Below are positions 7,129-8,258 of a stretch of 8,258 nucleotides of DNA, one piece after another. This DNA comes from a bacterium. Its GTDB lineage: Bacteria > UBA9089. Each line of letters starts with the position of its first letter. Positions within the stretch are counted from its first letter, which is position 1. The stretch lies in contig DNCN01000052.1 in assembly GCA_003485015.1 (NCBI GenBank), positions 1 to 8,258 of the forward strand. Reading direction: 5' to 3'. Both the position numbers and the translations under genes were made by a program. The notes below the pieces were generated by a model. It saw only the letters and a program-made list of their open reading frames with translations, had not been told where the DNA came from and did no database searches.

Positions 7129-7297
7129 CTCCTTGAGGTATCTCTGCTTCCTCCTCTAACATAACCGGAATACCATCCCTTATAGGGTAACGTCTACCAC
7201 AGTTACCGCAAGTGAGCTTCTGATTCGGTTCATCATAAGATATGTCTCCCTTACAGACCGGGCACGCCAGTATCTCTAAAAGTTCCTGATCGATCAT
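7121..7297 (-). CDS. Trm112-like zinc-ribbon protein (58 aa)
   Basis: The small product starts MIDQELLEILACPVCKGD and carries two CxxC pairs (Cys12/Cys15 and Cys30/Cys33), followed by RRYPIRDGIPVMLEEEA. This is the typical pattern of the Trm112 / UPF0434 (YcaR-like) family, at normal length (about 55-65 aa). The four cysteines should bind one structural zinc. Eukaryotic and archaeal Trm112 activates methyltransferases acting on tRNA, rRNA and release factors. The bacterial partner is usually unclear, and no methyltransferase gene is visible here. AAGGAGG at 7307-7313 lies 9 nt from ATG 7295-7297. It is the first gene of the operon, and its TGA (7121-7123) overlaps the start of the TIM-barrel gene. 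Confidence in the family is high; the role in this operon is unknown. Confidence 0.92.
   Translation of the reverse strand: MIDQELLEILACPVCKGDISYDEPNQKLTCGNCGRRYPIRDGIPVMLEEEAEIPQGDV
7129..7134 (-). promoter_or_regulatory. Shine-Dalgarno directly abutting the TIM-barrel start
   Basis: On the minus strand AAGGAG ends exactly where the ATG (7126-7128) begins, leaving no spacer. An AGGAGG lies further up inside the Trm112-like gene but too far away for normal use. The upstream stop overlaps this start in ATGTTTGA. The unusual spacing plus the 8-nt overlap suggests that translation depends on ribosomes terminating on the Trm112-like gene and reinitiating here. Confidence 0.5.
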
Positions 7298-7314
7298 CTC
7301 GGCATTCCTCCTTA

Positions 7315-7365
7315 TTAAAAAACTTTTTTAACTATAGCCCTTCTTCTTTTCTCTCTTATAACCAC
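7315..7365 (-). CDS. Possible 16-codon leader peptide upstream of the Trm112-like gene
   Basis: A GTG at 7363-7365, preceded on the minus strand by a purine-rich GGAGGAGGAAG, opens a frame for a short basic peptide (VVIREKRRRAIVKKVF). Its TAA (7315-7317) ends just before the Shine-Dalgarno of the Trm112-like gene. The end of the frame coincides with a perfect 17-nt palindrome, TTAAAAAACTTTTTTAA (7315-7331). The position, between the predicted promoter and the first gene, would suit a translated leader. The frame is very short and starts with GTG, so it may be chance. Confidence 0.2.
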   Translation of the reverse strand: MVIREKRRRAIVKKVF

Positions 7366-7383
7366 CTTCCTCCTCCAAAAAAT

Positions 7384-7412
7384 AATTTAATACATACCCC
7401 AAGGAATGTCAA
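7384..7412 (-). promoter_or_regulatory. Sigma70-type promoter for the Trm112/TIM-barrel/FapA-like operon
   Basis: On the minus strand a perfect TTGACA (7407-7412) is followed after 17 nt by TAAATT (7384-7389, four of six matches to TATAAT). Transcription would start near 7377, giving a leader of about 80 nt before the Trm112-like ATG. It is the best -35/-10 pair that I found in the window and it faces the right way. Confidence 0.6.
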
Positions 7413-7794
7413 TATCTTTCTTGTATCTCGACTTTCTTCGAATCTAACACTACCATCCCACTGCTTCATCCAGCTTCTTCATGTCCCTAGCTGGTTATCG
7501 CCCTATGCTCTTCTGATCTTCTATTGAGCCAAATCCCCGCTAAGAACTCAAATCTTTTTACCCTTACTCCACAGCCTGAAGAATTGACTCTAACCTCTTT
7601 CAATCCCGAGGTTGTCCCGTTCTCTGTTGAAATTTCCCAAGCGGTCTCCCTCATAACCCTATGCTACCTCCACAAGAGAGGATAATGTCTTACCTCACAC
7701 TATCCATATAAAAATCTTCTTGCCCTTGGCTTAGCTTTGTAGTACTATCTTTCATGGCCGGTTCTTCCTTTTTCTTAAAAACCTCTCTTTTTGT
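7413..7794. other. Intergenic region between divergent genes, no convincing content
   Basis: The + strand here is pyrimidine-rich (many CTT/TCT runs). No family-like protein, tRNA or rRNA piece or strong hairpin stands out. The longest frame noted is a 55-codon minus-strand frame (7487-7654) starting with ATG. A GGAGG lies 12 nt upstream of it, but the product is not recognisable and I do not call it. Confidence 0.4.
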
Positions 7795-7814
7795 CCTGAT
7801 AGTAACATATCAGG
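7795..7814. promoter_or_regulatory. Operator-like inverted repeat upstream of the 3' gene
   Basis: CCTGATA-N6-TATCAGG forms a perfect 7-bp dyad, 70 nt upstream of the ATG of the + strand gene at 7885. No T-run follows on either strand, so it does not look like a terminator. A 20-bp dyad with a 6-bp centre is a common form for a dimeric repressor site. No -35/-10 pair near it convinced me. Confidence 0.3.
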
Positions 7815-7884
7815 GTGGAAAACCGCTACCTGAATTTCAACAGTCAATGGAACAATCTCGAAAAAACTTTAAGGAGGTTATAAA

Positions 7885-8258
7885 ATGAGAGAGAAATTGA
7901 CTATTAGATGTGGAAGAAAACAGTTTAAAAAACTAAATAATGAGTTTTTTAATTCTGCCTGGATAAAGGAAAAACACGACTTTGGAGTGGATGAGATATA
8001 TGTTATTTCTAATTATCTCGATGATAAAGCGTATTCAATTTACATTGATAGTTTGAAGGAATTATGCAAAATAGATAGCGTAGGATTGTATAGTTGTGCA
8101 TATATTGACCGGGTATATACTAAAAGAGAGATAGAAAACACCAAGCTATTTTTGTTCAAATTTAGTCCTAGTGCAATGTTTGAACCAGCAGGTGAAGAAG
8201 TAGGAACATGCTATGATGAGAGTAAGGCATGTCCACAATGCAAAGCCGGAAGGGTGCA
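7885..8258 (+). CDS. Unrecognised AT-rich protein with CxxC motif (5' part, cut by window end)
   Basis: An open frame of 124 codons runs off the right edge without a stop. The start is well supported: AAGGAGG (7871-7877) lies 7 nt from the ATG. The visible part is a soluble mixed alpha/beta sequence with no signal peptide or membrane segment. It ends in FEPAGEEVGTCYDESKACPQ followed by CKAGR. Cys116 and Cys119 form a CxxC that may be half of a zinc knuckle whose partner lies beyond the window; Cys109 is nearby. I do not recognise the family and assign no function. Codons are clearly more A/T-ending than in the FapA-like operon (AAA, GAT, TAT, ATA, AAT), and the gene is divergent from that operon, which would fit a horizontally acquired accessory gene. 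Confidence 0.85.
   Translation, partial: MREKLTIRCGRKQFKKLNNEFFNSAWIKEKHDFGVDEIYVISNYLDDKAYSIYIDSLKELCKIDSVGLYSCAYIDRVYTKREIENTKLFLFKFSPSAMFEPAGEEVGTCYDESKACPQCKAGRV

Noticed and set aside
7487..7654. 55-codon minus-strand frame in the intergenic region
   Set aside because: It has an ATG and a distant GGAGG, but the product is unrecognisable and composition gives no support. I considered a group II intron or phage remnant and found no supporting motif.

Overview
The window is bacterial: strong AAGGAGG-type Shine-Dalgarno sites, ATG starts, overlapping genes and the standard code. It is moderately AT-rich by eye. No marker gene fixes the lineage. A bacterial RRM-type RNA-binding protein, a Trm112-like zinc ribbon and a very large FapA/DUF342 protein would fit an environmental or candidate-phylum anaerobe, but that is a guess.

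Layout. (1) 1-233: leader of a small gene, with a hairpin just upstream of its Shine-Dalgarno site. (2) 234-554 (+): single-RRM protein with an Arg/Gly-rich tail. (3) 555-1048: mostly non-coding. It holds a 12-bp palindrome, an 18-bp-stem hairpin (636-675) and, at about 908-1030 (-), a decayed C-terminal piece of an IS1595-type transposase. (4) 1049-7297 (-): a compact three-gene operon. In transcription order these are a 58-aa Trm112-like zinc ribbon (7121-7297), a xylose-isomerase-like TIM barrel with a full endonuclease-IV-type metal ligand set (6343-7128), and a 1775-aa FapA/DUF342 giant (1049-6376). The genes overlap by 8 and 34 nt, so translation is probably coupled. A good sigma70-type promoter lies at 7384-7412. 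(5) 7366-7884: divergent intergenic region, with no convincing gene beyond the operon promoter and one operator-like inverted repeat. (6) 7885-8258 (+): the first 124 codons of an unrecognised AT-rich gene with a CxxC motif, cut by the window edge.

The most unusual object is the FapA-like giant. An ordinary FapA-type protein has one N-terminal module, one right-handed beta-helix and a coiled-coil C-terminal part. This one has five tandem copies of the N-terminal module, a beta-helix, a divergent spacer with a half module, a sixth module, a second beta-helix, a coiled coil and a beta-rich C-terminus. Modules 3 and 4 are still nearly identical over a short DNA stretch, so the array is either young or homogenised. 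The joint role of the three operon genes is unknown. No flagellar gene is visible, so the FapA name should not be read as a flagellar function.
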